From Apostichopus japonicus (taxonomy: Eukaryota; Echinodermata; Holothuroidea; Aspidochirotida; Stichopodidae), in contig NC_092563.1 in assembly GCF_037975245.1 (NCBI RefSeq), positions 27,119,960 to 27,183,959 on the forward strand: DNA of 64,000 bases. Reading direction: 5' to 3'. Shown in pieces: positions 22,985 through 35,031 of this stretch. The translations under genes and the position numbers were made by a program. Positions within the stretch are counted from its first letter, which is position 1. The number at the start of each line of letters is the position of its first letter. The notes under the pieces are model-generated. The model was not told where the DNA came from, searched no databases, and was given only the letters and a program-made list of their open reading frames with translations.

Positions 22985-25900
22985 AGGGCACTGTGGTTCC
23001 TTGCTTGGGGTATATGACAATACACTACCCCATTCACAACTTGTCCCAAAATATCAACCATGTCACACCTTGGCATTGAGATTTAACTGCATTAAATGTC
23101 AAAATTTAACTTTGAACTTGTATGTAACTTCACACACAAAGGTCACCCGGAGGTCAACCAATTGACATTTTTGATCGGTGAGACCTAAATAGAGCATGAC
23201 TGTAAAAATTCAAACATTTTTTCTTTGCCCATTTTCTCCCCCCATAATACTACTTTTTTAACATTAGCTGACCTTTGGTGACCTTGGATCACATGACCGT
23301 TAAGTTTGAAAATATTCCCCTATACCATTTGCAACTTGTCCAAAAAAATCAACCTTGTCACACCTTGGCACTGGGAGTTATTGCATTAAATGTCTGAAAA
23401 TTAACTTTGACCTCGCACACGAAGGTCAAATGGGGGTCAACCCATTGACATTTATGATCAGAAGGTACCTTTAACATCTGAAAATAGCATTGAAACTGTA
23501 AAAATCCCCAAAACACGAAAAGGTCACCAGAGGTCAAATTGAGGTCAAGGGTCACCCAGATGCAGGTCGACAATTGGATTACATTGAAGCAACTCCCAAC
23601 CCTAACGGACAATTTGTTCTCAAGTTATCGCAAAAATACTAGTTTCTTATCATTAATTGACCTTTGGTGACCTTGTATCATATGACCGTTAAGTTTGAAA
23701 ATATTCCCCTATACCATTTGCAACTACTCCAAAAATATCAACCTTGTCACACCTTGGAACTGGGAGTTATTGCATTAAATGTCTGAAAATTAACTTTGAC
23801 CTCATATAACTTCGCACACGAAGGTCACACAGGGGTCAACCTATTGACATTTATGATCAGAAGGTACCTTTAACATCTGAAAATAGCATCGAAACTGTAA
23901 AATATCCACAAAACACAAAAAGGTCACCAGAGGTCAAATTGAGGTCAAGGGTCACCCAGATGCGGGTCGACAATTGGATTTCATTGAAGCAACTCCCAAC
24001 TCTAACGGACAATTTGTTCTCAAGTTATCGCAAAAATACTAGTTTTTTATCATTAATTGACCTTTGGTGACCTCGTATCATATGACCGTTAAGTTTGAAA
24101 ATATTCCCCTATACAATTTGCAACTACTCCAAAAATATCAATTTTGTCACACCTTGGCACTGGGAGTTATTGCATTAAATGTCTGAAAATTAACTTTGAC
24201 CTCGCACACGAAGGTCAAATGGGGGTCAACCCATTGACATTTATGATCAGAAGGTACCTTTAACATCTGAAAATAGCATTGAAACTGTAAAAATCCCCAA
24301 AACACGAAAAGGTCACCAGAGGTCAAATTGAGGTCAAGGGTCACCCAGATGCGGGTCGACAATTGGATTACATTGAAGCAACTCCCAACCCTAACGGACA
24401 ATTTGTTCTCAAGTTATCGCAAAAATACTAGTTTCTTATCATTAATTGACCTTTGGTGACCTTGTATCATATGACCGTTAAGTTTGAAAATATTCCCATA
24501 TACCATTTGCAACTACTCCAAAAATATCAACCTTGTCACACCTTGGAACTGGGAGATATTGCATTAAATGTCTGAAAATTAACTTTGACCTCATATAACT
24601 TCGCACACGAAGGTCACACGGGGGTCAACCCATTGACATTTATGATCAGAAGGTACCTTTAACATCTGAAAATAGCATTGAAACTGTAAAAATCCCCAAA
24701 ACACGAAAAGGTCACCAGAGGTCAAATTGAGGTCAAGGGTCACCCAGATGCAGGTCGACAATTGGATTACATTGAAGCAACTCCCAACCCTAACGGACAA
24801 TTTGTTCTCAAGTTATCGCAAAAATACTAGTTTCTTATCATTAATTGACCTTTGGTGACCTTGTATCATATGACCGTTAAGTTTGAAAATATTCCCCTAT
24901 ACCATTTGCAACTACTCCAAAAATATCAACCTTGTCACACCTTGGAACTGGGAGTTATTGCATTAAATGTCTGAAAATTAACTTTGACCTCATATAACTT
25001 CGCACACGAAGGTCACACAGGGGTCAACCTATTGACATTTATGATCAGAAGGTACCTTTAACATCTGAAAATAGCATTGAAACTGTAAAAATCCACCAAA
25101 CACTAAAAAGGTCACCAGAGGTCAAATTGAGGTCAAGGGTCACCCAGATGCGGGTCGACAATTGGATTACATTGAAGCAACTCCCAACCCTAACGGACAA
25201 TTTGTTCTCAAGTTATCGCAAAAATACTAGTTTTTTATCATTAATTGACCTTTGGTGACCTCGGATCACATGACCGTTAAGTTTGAAAATATTCCCCTAT
25301 ACCATTTGCAACTTGTCTCAAAATATCAACTGTGTAACACCTTGGCACTGGGAGTAATTACACTAAATGTCTGAAAATTAACTTTGACCTCATATAACTT
25401 AACATACAAAGGTCACCTTGGGTCAACTTATTGACATTTTTGATTGATGAGACCTAAATTAGACCACCAAACTATAAAAATTCAAACATTTTTTTCTTTG
25501 CCCATTTGCTATCCCCAAAATACTAGTTTTTTAACATTAATTGACCTTTGGTGACCTCGTATCACATGACCGTTAAGTTTGAAAATATTCCCCTATACCA
25601 TTTGCAACTTGTCCGAAAATATCAACCATGTCACACCTTGGAACTGGGAGTTGTTGCATTAAATGTCTGAAAATTAACTTTGACCTCGTATAACTTCGCA
25701 CACGAAGGTCACACGGGTGTCAACCAATTGACATTTTTGATCGGAAGGTACCTTTGATATCCAAATCTAGCATCAAAACCAAACATTTTCTTTTTTGCTC
25801 GTTTCCTCCCAAAATAAGCACATTTTTTCTAATGTGACCTTTGACCTTTTGACCTTGGTTTCAGATGTAGTTTAATCTCCTGATTCCAAAACACAAAACG

Positions 25901-26390
25901 ACAAGTCTGTACAACCATCCTAACTCCGACCGAAAAACTTTGACCCCATATAACTTCGCACATAAAGGTCACACGGGGTCAACCTGATGACATTTATGAT
26001 CAGAAGGTACCTTTGACATCTGAAAATAGCATCAAAACTGTAAAAATCCCCAAAAACACGTAAAGGTCACCAAAGGTCAAATTGAGGTCAAGGGTCACCC
26101 AGATGCGGGTCAACAATTGGATAACATTGAAGCAACTCCCAACCCTAACGGACATTTGGTTTTCAAGTTATCGCAAAAATACTAGTTTTTAATCATTAAT
26201 TGACCTTTGGTGACCTCGGATCACATGACCGTTAAGTTTGAAAATGCTCCCCTAACCAGTTCACAACTTGTCCCAAAATATCAATCTTGTCGCACATTGG
26301 CACTGGGAGTTATTGCAGTTTTAATATTTTCGGTTTTTGGACCATAACTGACCTTTGGTGACCTTTGTGGGCACCAGAAACAATAGGGCA
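22985..26390. repeat. Satellite of 389/400-bp monomers rich in AGGTCA
   Basis: About eight head-to-tail monomers are anchored by TGACCGTTAAGTTTGAAAAT at 23,294, 23,683, 24,083, 24,472, 24,871, 25,271, 25,567 and 26,226. Spacing alternates 389, 400, 389, 399, 400, then becomes irregular (296, 659). The short form lacks about 11 bp (ATATAACTTC) of the long one. Each monomer carries a cluster reading AGGTCACCAGAGGTCA, then AATTG, then AGGTCAAGGGTCACC, and an inverse TGACCTTTGGTGACCT. Minus-strand open frames of about 84 codons are by-products. The outermost monomers are more diverged than the central ones. Confidence 0.95.
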
Positions 26391-26474
26391 CACCTTCTCC
26401 ATATGGCGGATCTATAGTCCAAGTTTGGCCTCAATCCAACATTCCCTTATTGAGATAGAGCGTACCCAAGCAAG

Positions 26475-26520
26475 TGTCACAGACACACACACACACACAC
26501 ATACACACATACACACACAC
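26475..26520. repeat. (CA)n microsatellite
   Basis: A CA dinucleotide run with two CATA interruptions, lying between the satellite and a hairpin-like GGTTCCTT..AAGGAACC (about 26,539-26,564). Confidence 0.95.
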
Positions 26521-26690
26521 GCCAACCTGACTGCATAGGTTCCTTTTGCTAAAGCAAGGAACCAAAAAGGCTCCCGTAACGCCTTCGATATCACCATGGG
26601 CTGCTACAATGACGCAGAAATATGTGAACTTGTAGGCTTGTTTATACTGCATCATCTAGAACAACCTGACCAGCGTAGGCCTTTCAAGAG

Positions 26691-27062
26691 ATGACGGTCT
26701 GTGATGAGAAACCACCCAGACCCCAAAGCATAAGAAAGCATCTAATCCAGATTTTCCAGTCATTTGGCTTACAAATAATCGTCCAAACTAATCTCACATC
26801 AGTTAACTACCTGGACATCAACCTTAACCTTGAAACCGGCATACACCAACCATATAGGACACCTAACGACCTACCCATGTACATAAACGCGGAATCCAAC
26901 CACCCACCACATATAATCAGGCATATCCCCGTCATAGCAAAAGAATATCTATGTGATCATCAAACCGTCTTCAACACTACAGCTCACATGTATGACCAAG
27001 CCCTGAAATCAAGTGGATACACAGAATCAATACAGTACACTCAACTGTATCCCTTCTGGTGA
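26691..27062 (+). pseudogene. Penelope-like reverse transcriptase C-terminal fragment
   Basis: An open frame of about 123 codons contains FQSFGLQIIVQTNLTSVNYLD, LNLETGIHQPYRTPNDLPMYIN and ESNHPPHIIRHIPVIAKEYL, then QALKSSGYTESIQY. The order FLD, YRKPND-like, YIN, SNHPP and a closing EALK-SG motif is familiar from a retroelement family common in marine invertebrates, which I assign to Penelope-like elements from memory. The N-terminal polymerase and any endonuclease are absent. The sequence is a 5'-truncated fragment with no sign of host use. The class is less certain than the fact that it is retroelement-derived. Confidence 0.6.
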
Positions 27063-27539
27063 TCCTCCTTATCTATTCTGTATTTGTACCTGTATTGTAT
27101 TCTTGTGTTTCAGGTTTTCATTTCATTTTTATAATTTACTCATTCCGCCGCTTTCAACATGTCTCACCATTTTCTTTTGCTTCAGAAGCTCAGAAAATTG
27201 ATGCAGAAATCCCAGCGCTATTCTCTCCACCTTTGCAACTACAGGTTCTACTCTCTCTCCCGCATTATTCCCTCTACAGGTTACACACCAACCAGCACTA
27301 GGAACACTCCCTCCAGGACTCCAGAGAGGGTCAGGCCAACTTACTTTTATATACAAACAGATACATACATACATATATATATATATTATAGTAATAATAA
27401 AAAAGGTTTATAAGCACAACAAGTACAGAAAACTGTGTGCACAGCTGTGCTAGAAAACAATTAAATAAAACACATTGTAACGAAACAAAAGTTAGACCTG
27501 GTTGAGATTCTGGCTGAAATCAGAACCATTGACAAATAA

Positions 27540-28141
27540 GTAGTGTTTAATTGCCTCCTAAATGAAGCAGCATCTTGGACTTGTTTAAGGCTGTCAGGAA
27601 GCTTATTCTACAAATTAGGTCCAGCCTTCGCAAACGATCGATACCCATACAAGGATTTAACTCTTTTAATAACATAGTTCTGAGCACTACGGTCAGAGGT
27701 TACCAACAGATCATGGATATATTTAGGACCCAGCCCTCTAACAGTCTTAAACACAATCAGCATGATTTTAAAGTAAACCCTCACATGATCATATACTTCT
27801 ATCATAAGTCATTCTTGCAGCAAAATTTTGAACAGATTTGAGTTTATCATGTAAATGTTGGTTGACACCAAAATAAAGTGAGTTACAATAATCAATTTGA
27901 GAAATAACCACGGATCTTGGACAAGAGTGCTTAACTCAGACTTAGTAAGATAGCACCGCCTTTTAGAAATATTTCTAAGATTCTTAAAACACCTGGATTT
28001 AAGTGAACAGAGTTGATGAAGAAAAGACATGGTATCCTCAAAATGAACACCAAGGTTACAAACAATTTGTTTAAAACGTACACAATCAACAGAGTTAAGA
28101 ATGACACCCTTGATACAAATCAGTTTTAATATAGGAGGGGG

Positions 28142-28188
<47 letters not shown>

Positions 28189-28430
28189 ATTTGGTTCTTG
28201 GATTGGATTTATTTGTACAGCCCCTCTTCAAACTCTTTGCGATATTCCCACAATAAATTTTTTAAACCAGTTTAGGACAATACCAGTACTACCAATTTCA
28301 TTAGATAATCAAAAATAAGAACAGTAACGTCAATGGTGTCAAAAGCCAAGCTTAAGTCAAGGAGTACCAGCACAGTGGCATATCCACTGTCACTGGTGTA
28401 ACGATATGGAAGCTTGTTTACTTGAATGAC
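27540..28430 (-). mobile_element. L2-like LINE fragment
   Basis: Read on the minus strand from 28,430: TVLVLLDLSLAFDTID, the polymerase motif with the first catalytic Asp (about 28,365-28,320), is followed after a gap by FKNLRNISKRRCYLTKSE (about 27,990-27,935), IDYCNSLYFGVN-like sequence (about 27,900) and GLGPKYIHDLLVTSDRSAQN with the closing VKSLYGYRSFAKAGP (about 27,750-27,610). An A42 run at 28,145-28,186 separates the first block from the others. Multiple frame changes make it non-functional. It resembles the fragment at 11,985-12,610 in type. Confidence 0.8.
28145..28186. repeat. A42 homopolymer
   Basis: Forty-two consecutive A on the plus strand inside the LINE fragment. No retroposon body ending in it was identified. 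Assemblies are often unreliable at such runs. Confidence 0.95.
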
Positions 28431-28439
28431 ACCACTCTG

Positions 28440-28979
28440 TGGTTGTCAAGCGAAGCATCATGAAATTTTTGATAATTTTATCAAGCGTGTGAGTGGTTTA
28501 ATGACCAATGTATCGAGTTATGTTTAATGTTCAAGGTCAAAATTGGCGAACTTGTAATTGTATGATCAACTGAGAGGGTAATACAGTACCTTTATCTAGG
28601 CTATTCTACTTTAGCGTGTTAGGCTGCCGTAGCATTTAGTAGTCATTGCACGTGCTGACGATAAAGGTAACGTACAGTAGGCCTACGCATGTATAACATT
28701 GGGGATTGCAGTGTTTAATACACACTATTTTATGTGTGAAAAACTAATAAAAACAACTTAAAGTGGGTATCGTCTAGCAGGGTTGCCAAATAACGTTTCG
28801 TGTTGTCACCACAGAATCAAAGTAAAGTTGTCACAGTGAAGTCGACAAAGTAAAAGACATCTAGTGATAGGCCAAACTCCCAAAGTACAGAAAAGTAATT
28901 GGAAAGAGTTTACGTCTGTATTTCAAGGTCATTGTTAGATTAGACTTTAGAAGTACAGTAGCATAATTTTGTAACAAAA
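28440..28979. other. Leader region upstream of a Ty3/gypsy gag
   Basis: No gene is seen. A 5' LTR would be expected here. I compared it by eye with 32,340-32,800 and found no convincing direct repeat, so LTRs are unproven. Confidence 0.4.
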
Positions 28980-29751
28980 ATGAGTACTATTACAGTGCCA
29001 TTACAACAAAACTTGGACCTCAAGGGTAATTTGAAGAAGAACTGGGATAAATTCAGATTGTTGTGGGATAGTTATCTTACTCTGACTGAGTTGGATCAAA
29101 AGATGAGAAAATCCATGTGGCAACATTTGTAACTTGTATAGGCCCTGAGGTGTTGGAAATCCACAACAATTTGCTGTATGAAAATGCTGTAGATCGTACA
29201 AAAATTGCAAAATTAATGAGCTTATGGGAAGCATACTGTATTGGGCAGACAAATGTAAGCTATGAAAGAAACAAGTTTAACAACTGCACCCAGGAACCAG
29301 TGAAATGTTTGACAAATTTGTTGTGAAACTGAGAATTTCTGCATCCTCGTGCGCATATGGCACACTAAAGGATCAATTGATTCAAGATCATATTGTATGT
29401 GGCATAGCTAGTCGAAATACTCAGAAAAAATTATTGCAAACAGCAGATTTGGATCTCCCAAAATGTATTAACATTTGTAAGGCGGCTGAAGTGGCTGCAG
29501 TACAAATAAAAGGTATGAGTGATCAAAGTGCTGAAGTCCATGCTGTCAGGTACAACCCTAAGTCAAGATGCCACAAAGGTAAATGGGTTGAAGACTGTAG
29601 GTACTGCGGAAGAAGTCATGAGGCAGACAAAATAAAATGTCCAGCATATGACCAATCTTGTTCGAAATGTGGAAATATGAATCATTTCGCAGTGAAATGT
29701 AAAACCAAATGGAAGTCAAAGAAAAGGAAAGATTTTCATAAAAGTCATTAG
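28980..29751 (+). pseudogene. Ty3/gypsy gag with CCHC knuckles, frameshifted
   Basis: The frame opens with ATG at 28,980, breaks at a stop near 29,130, continues in a second frame (29,117-29,326) and then in a third (29,305-29,751). The last part has two zinc knuckles: CRYCGRSHEADKIKC (CX2CX3HX6C) and CSKCGNMNHFAVKC (CX2CX4HX4C), followed by a basic tail, KTKWKSKKRK. This is the usual end of a Ty3/gypsy nucleocapsid. The order gag, then protease and polymerase downstream on the same strand, fits the family. At least two frame breaks make it non-functional. Confidence 0.85.
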
Positions 29752-29773
29752 AAATCAGTCAAACAGGTTTGAC

Positions 29774-31805
29774 TTGAGTAGTGACCAAGAGGCACAATTT
29801 ACGAGTGAATCAGTTCTATCTGTTACATTGCAGGAAGATGTAAACAATGTTGATATAAACAGAGTGGGTCCATATGTGACCAAAGTATATGCCACGTTCC
29901 AAGTTGAAGGTTCACTTGCAAAGTTTCAAATTGATTCAGGGCATCAAGTAATGTGATACCTGAAAGGTATGTCCCTGAAGGCACTGAGGTCAAAGAGTCA
30001 GACCACAAAAATCTGAGCATGTACAACAATGATCCAATGCCAATTGTGGGGATTTGTAAATTGAGGTTGAGAAACATAAAGAATATGAAGAAATATTCTG
30101 TGCAGTTTGTTGTTGTGCAAGGAAACAAGCAAGTGCCACTTCTTGGATCGTGGGCATCACAGCAAATTAAATTGATTAAAGTGTTGTATGAAAACATAGA
30201 TAACAAACCAACTCAAAGTTATGAAATAAATGGGGAAGTAAAGCTAATTGAGAAAACTAACTTACTGCTGAAAAAAGAAAATGTGATAAAAGATTATCAT
30301 GATGTATTCACAGGCCTAGGGTGTATGCCAGGTAAAGTACACTTGGAAACTGATCCTAATGTCACGCCAGTCATTATACCACCAAGACGTGTTCCAATAT
30401 CTATAAAGCCTAAGCTTAAAGAGGAGCTGAAACGATTGGAAAAATTGCATGTGATAGAGAAGGTTGACAAACCTTCTGACTGGGTGTCAAGTCTGGTTAG
30501 CATAATCAAACCCAATGGTAAACTGAGTGTTTGTATTGACCCACAACCATTAAATAAGGCTCTAAAACGGGAACACTACCCGTTACCCGTTATCAAGATA
30601 TTCTGCCAAGTCTTAATGATGTTAAGGTTTTTAGCAAATGTGATCTGAAAGAAGGATTTCTCCAATGTGAGTTGGATGAAAGTTCTACCAAAATGACCAC
30701 ATTCCAAACCCATGAGTGAGGTACAAGTATAAACGCATGCTGTTTGGAATCTCCCCAGCACCTGAGCTCTTCCAACAGAGGCTAGATCAAAACCTTGAAG
30801 GGCTTGAGGGTGTTCATATCATAGCTGATGACATATTGGTCAATGGTAAAGGGAAAACAGAAGCCCAAGCAGACAAAGATCATTACCGAAACATGACTAA
30901 GCTGCTTGCAAGATGCAGAGAGCAATCTATCAAGATCAACAGAAATAAGTTTGAATTTAAGTGCAAAGAAATCAACTTTATAGGGTATGTTGTTACTAAA
31001 GACGGTCTCAAAGTCGACCCAAAGAAAGTTGAGGCAATCATTCATATGCCTAAACCAACCGACATCACAGCAGTAAAAAGGTTCTTTGGAATGGTGAAAT
31101 ACTTGTTTAAGTTCCTTCCAAGCTTATCGGACACGAGCGAACCGATTCATCATCTAACACATAAGGAAGCAAAATGGAGCTGGGGACAAGACCAAGACGC
31201 AGCATTCAAGGAGGTGAAGCGCAGTGTCAGCAGCACATCTTTGTTGAAGTACTTTGATCTGCAAAGCAAAACTGAAGGTCAGGGAGACGCATCGGAAAAA
31301 GGAATCGTTTTCACACTGATGCAGCAGGGACAGCCGTAACCTTTTCGAGTAGAGCGTTAACCACCGCAGAGACTCATAAATCTCACATATCGAGAAAGAA
31401 CTTCTTGCGTTTATCTTCGGTTTGGAGCGAAACCACCAATTCATCTACGGACGCAAAATAAAGCTTTGGACAGATCATAAGCCATTGGTTTCAATCTCTA
31501 AGAAACAAATCACGACTGCCCCAGAGCGCCTCCAACGGCTACTTCTAAGACTGGTGCAGTATAATGATGTCGACATGAGGTACCAGCTGGGAAAGGAAAT
31601 GTATCTAGGTGATACATTATTGCAAGCCTTACTCCAGAATGACGAACGATCTGCAGTGGAAGTTGAGACAGAAAGTGTAAACATTACAGACTTCCTTCCG
31701 GTATCTGAAGCAACTTGCAAGTTAATCCAGAAAAGTTGGTGTCAATATTTTCACCATCGATGGTACAGCTGGATTATCTCTGTATTGTGGACTACTACTT
31801 TCTGA
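29774..31805 (+). pseudogene. Ty3/gypsy protease, reverse transcriptase and RNase H, broken
   Basis: The protease is reduced to an FQIDSG active-site motif at about 29,925 with a frame break just after it. Reverse transcriptase starts at about 30,290 (YHDVFTGLGCMPG) with PPRRVPISIKPKLKEELKRL and a recognisable KPNGKLSVCIDP block. A frame break follows at about 30,600. A new segment (30,716-31,339) carries the catalytic box as IADDILV instead of YADDILV, then LFGISPAPELFQQRL and FIGYVVTKDGL. RNase H has GQGDASEKGI and, in another frame (31,422-31,805), IYGRKIKLWTDHKPL. The conserved Tyr before the Asp pair is replaced, and several frame breaks exist. Confidence 0.9.
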
Positions 31806-32340
31806 TTACTTCAAAGTTGACACACTGTTAAACAAGAAAGATGCGCCGGCAGTGATCAAAATCATGAGGCGATATTTCTCTACACATGCATGGTATACCA
31901 GTAACAGTACAGTCAGACAAGGGACGACCATTTTAGTCCTGTGAGTTTGCTGATTTCGCGTAGTCGTATCAGTGTCGACCACGTAGCCAGTTCACCGCTC
32001 TTCCCTCAAAGCAACATTGGTAAAGTCAAAAACGTGATAAAGACCGCGAAGAATTTGATCAAGAAAGCAAAGGAGGATAAGCAAGACATCTATCTCAGCT
32101 TGCTTAGCTTGAGGAATACTCCTTCTGAGGGTCTGTCATCATCGCCATCACAACGTCATTTCAGACGAAGGACCAGAACTTTTATACCTACTGCCAAGAA
32201 ACTTCTCACACCTAAGGTTGTGAAAGAAGTCAAGCAGAAGAAAAAAGATTGAGAAATGAAAACCAAGCCGGACATTACAATCGTAGTGCTAAGCTTCTTC
32301 CAGAACTGAACAAAGGACAACAATACGTGTTCAACCATCA
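31806..32340 (+). pseudogene. Ty3/gypsy integrase remnant, N-terminus missing
   Basis: Core pieces in two frames run from a DYFKVDTLLNKKDAPAV-like start (about 31,803) through a TVQSDKG region (about 31,910), then the segment 31,941-32,252 with SSPLFPQSNIGKVKNVIKTA and SLLSLRNTPSEGLSSSPSQR. The zinc-binding HHCC domain and the beginning of the catalytic core are missing between RNase H and 31,800, so a deletion has occurred. The 3' end fades at about 32,500. Confidence 0.8.
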
Positions 32341-32804
32341 GGACGAGACAAAGTTTGGGAAATAGCTAGCATTGAAGAACTTGTCAACAAACGCTCCTAC
32401 AAATCATCACAGAAAGATGGACGCAATTCAGTCGTAATCGTAAACATTTACACGCTACCAAAGAACCACTGATTGACAGACTTGAGCTGTTCTATGACTT
32501 AATGACTCACAAATTGCACTGCCAACCAGCATCTATTGCAGCAAACAACGACAGCAATTTTTCTCGAACACTCAAATTTTGAATACATGGCTCAGATCAT
32601 CAAGCAGGATGAGAACTCAAAATAATCCTGAAAATGCATCATACATTCCATTCCATCCTATATCATACTCATCAGATAGTATTTAGTAGTTTTATTATGT
32701 GTTATGATAGATACTCCTGTTGACTGTGTTATGACACAAAAACATTTCAATATTTCTTCATGTCAACTTCAGAACAGAAATTTTTCAGGCCTCAATCACT
32801 GATG

Positions 32805-35031
32805 TAACGTGAGTAACCGAAAAAACAACTTTTTCTCTATGTGACATTTCTTTAACAAGTGGAAATCTGATAACCATAATTTCGTTAGTACTCATAGTCC
32901 CAAGGGTGGAAACAAGATCACTAATGAGGAGAGACCCATCATGTGTGAGTGATAGATCACAGAAATCTGTAACGTGAGTAACCGTGTAACATGAGCAACC
33001 AATGTGTACCTCAGTAACCAAGCTAACACACTGAAACAATGCAGGAAATGCCTATTATTGTCTTGTTAATAATTGCTCAATAAAAGAGGGCAGTGGGGGT
33101 TTGGCTAGGGTTAGTACAACACCTGGAGAGTACTCTCCCATCACCCATGAAGAAGATTCAGCAAGAAGCTAGGAGGGTGGCCACCAGACGACGAGTTGCA
33201 TCCTACCGGGAGAAGAGGAAGGAGGCCATGAAGAAGTTGCCTTTCAGCAGTGCACGAGCATACTCAAAAGCAACAGCAAGAATACGCGACAGATTGCCCG
33301 AAACACCACATCGCCGGAAAGCTGTTAGTCGTAATCTCTGCAGGTCTGAGCTAGGCGACGACATTCACCCATCGACTACAACAACTTCTGCTATGCCACC
33401 AACCACTAACGCGAGAGGTCTCAGCGATGAAACTGTTGAAGTTATCCAGCAGTTTTATCAGCGAGATAACATCGGTCAGCAGGTGCCAGGCAAGAAGGAT
33501 GTGGTCAACATCTGGCCAAAAGAAGGGGGCAAAATAAAGAAGCAAATGAGACATTTGACTTCATCCATCATGAAACGTTTGCCCTATTCCGGGAGGACTA
33601 TCCCAACATCAAGGTCGGCAAGAGCAAATTTGCCGAATTACGTCCAAAACATGTCCAGTTAAGCAACAAGATAAGGTATACATGCATGTGCAGATATCAT
33701 GAGAACTTTATGTATGCTGTAAATAGTTTACACGATGCTTCTCCAGAATTTTCTGCATACTCCCATGACCTACCCGCCAAGCTTCTCTGCCAAAATCCAA
33801 CAAGGGAATTTTGGTTCAATGAGTGTGACCACTGTAAGAACGGCGCTGGGTTCATGATGAACTTCAACCACGACCGGGGAGCTGCAACATGGTATGTGTG
33901 GAAGAGTGAAGAAGAAAACAGGTTCACAACCTGCTCAGGGAGTGGCAATGCTGGTATAGAACTCGGTGACTGGTATGCCGTTGAATACGAAGGGGTATTG
34001 TACCCCAGTGTTATAGAAGCAAAGGGGGACCAGAACGATGAACAAGTGTCAGTGATGCAGCCAGCTGGGCCCAATTGGAAATGGCCAAACCCAAGGGACA
34101 AGATATTCTATATCAGGGAGAAACTCATCACCAAACTTGATGCACCAACCTTGGCCAATAACCGTGGGGACTTCAAATTTTCTGGCGCCTATTGAAGACT
34201 GAATAAATCAGCTCTTGAAGAGAAAGCCTCTTCCAAACATTACTCAATATTCAATCGAGTTGTTAATGTTGAACATATGTTACCAATTTCTTATTGATTC
34301 ATGGTTGTTGTTCAGTTGGCCTGTTACTTCCCCAGAGACATTTAGTTCCCTGAGTATTATATCTGGGTAAATTAAAGTTTGACACACTGCTAGTCCTCAA
34401 ATAAAACTTAATTACAATGTTCAGAATTTGCTGCCGATTTGTGAAGATATGATTCTTGCATTATCTCAAAAGGACATTGTATATATCTCTTTTAGATTGT
34501 AATATTATTGAATTACACTGGAGAAGATGTTCAAAATGTCAATTCCACTGATATATGGGTGTTTCCTAGTCATTATCCAGCAGCAAGTTTCTCACAGACT
34601 CTGATTCCCTATGTATTGTATAGGTGGACAAACTGTAACGTGAGTAACCGTAACGTGAGTAACCGTTGAATGCCTCCTTTTCAACGAGACGGGAAACCAG
34701 ATGTGATTTTGATTGTGTTCAGTATTTGTATCATCACCTAAGGTCCAAAAAACATGTATTCATTTTCTTCAAATATAACCAGTATGAGGACACTTTTTGA
34801 ATGCAGTTTGTTTTTGGCGTTGGGGTGATTTTCAAATGTAACGTGAGTAACCGACACTTTCATGTTCCTATATCCTACAAGAAACAAGATAATCAAATAG
34901 TGTTTTCGCCAATGTTCAGGTAAATTTGTTACCCTATCAATGCATAGAGAGCAGTCATTCAAATTAATGAATGGTGGAGCTATCAGACCATTTGTAAGCC
35001 AAAGTCTTCAAAAATGTAACGTGAGTAACCG
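32805..35031 (+). repeat. Six exact copies of GTAACGTGAGTAACCG around one gene
   Basis: TAACGTGAGTAACCG occurs at 32,805-32,819, 32,970-32,984, 34,636-34,650, 34,651-34,665 (tandem with the previous), 34,839-34,853 and 35,017-35,031. All are on the plus strand and each is preceded by G. A degenerate copy, TAACATGAGCAACC, lies at 32,987-33,000. Two copies precede and four follow the gene at 33,093-34,195. The word was not noticed elsewhere in the window. Every copy contains GTGAGT, a splice-donor-like hexamer. Confidence 0.95.
33093..34195 (+). CDS. Unrecognised mobile-type gene, nearly intact, one frameshift
   Basis: Two adjoining frames form one coding stretch of about 360 codons. The first (33,093-33,662, first ATG at 33,147) has a basic N-terminal region (EARRVATRRRVASYREKRKE) and a GLSDETVEVIQQFYQRDNIG block with PGKKDVVNIWPKEG. 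A one-base deletion near 33,573 shifts the frame; KVGKSKFAELRPKHVQL and YTCMCRYHENFMYAVNSLH then follow in the second frame. The latter (to 34,195) has FNECDHCKNG, an LGDWYAVEYEGVLYPSVIEA stretch suggestive of an SH3/Tudor-like barrel, and WKWPNPRDKIFY before the stop. Similar Cys-rich proteins occur as multicopy uncharacterised genes in invertebrates. No catalytic domain is recognised. The 5' end is probably truncated. Confidence 0.65.

Noticed and set aside
22985-26390. CRISPR-like or coding repeat array
   Set aside because: Monomers are about 400 bp and contiguous, with no spacers. The open frames of 84 codons recur only because the monomer recurs.
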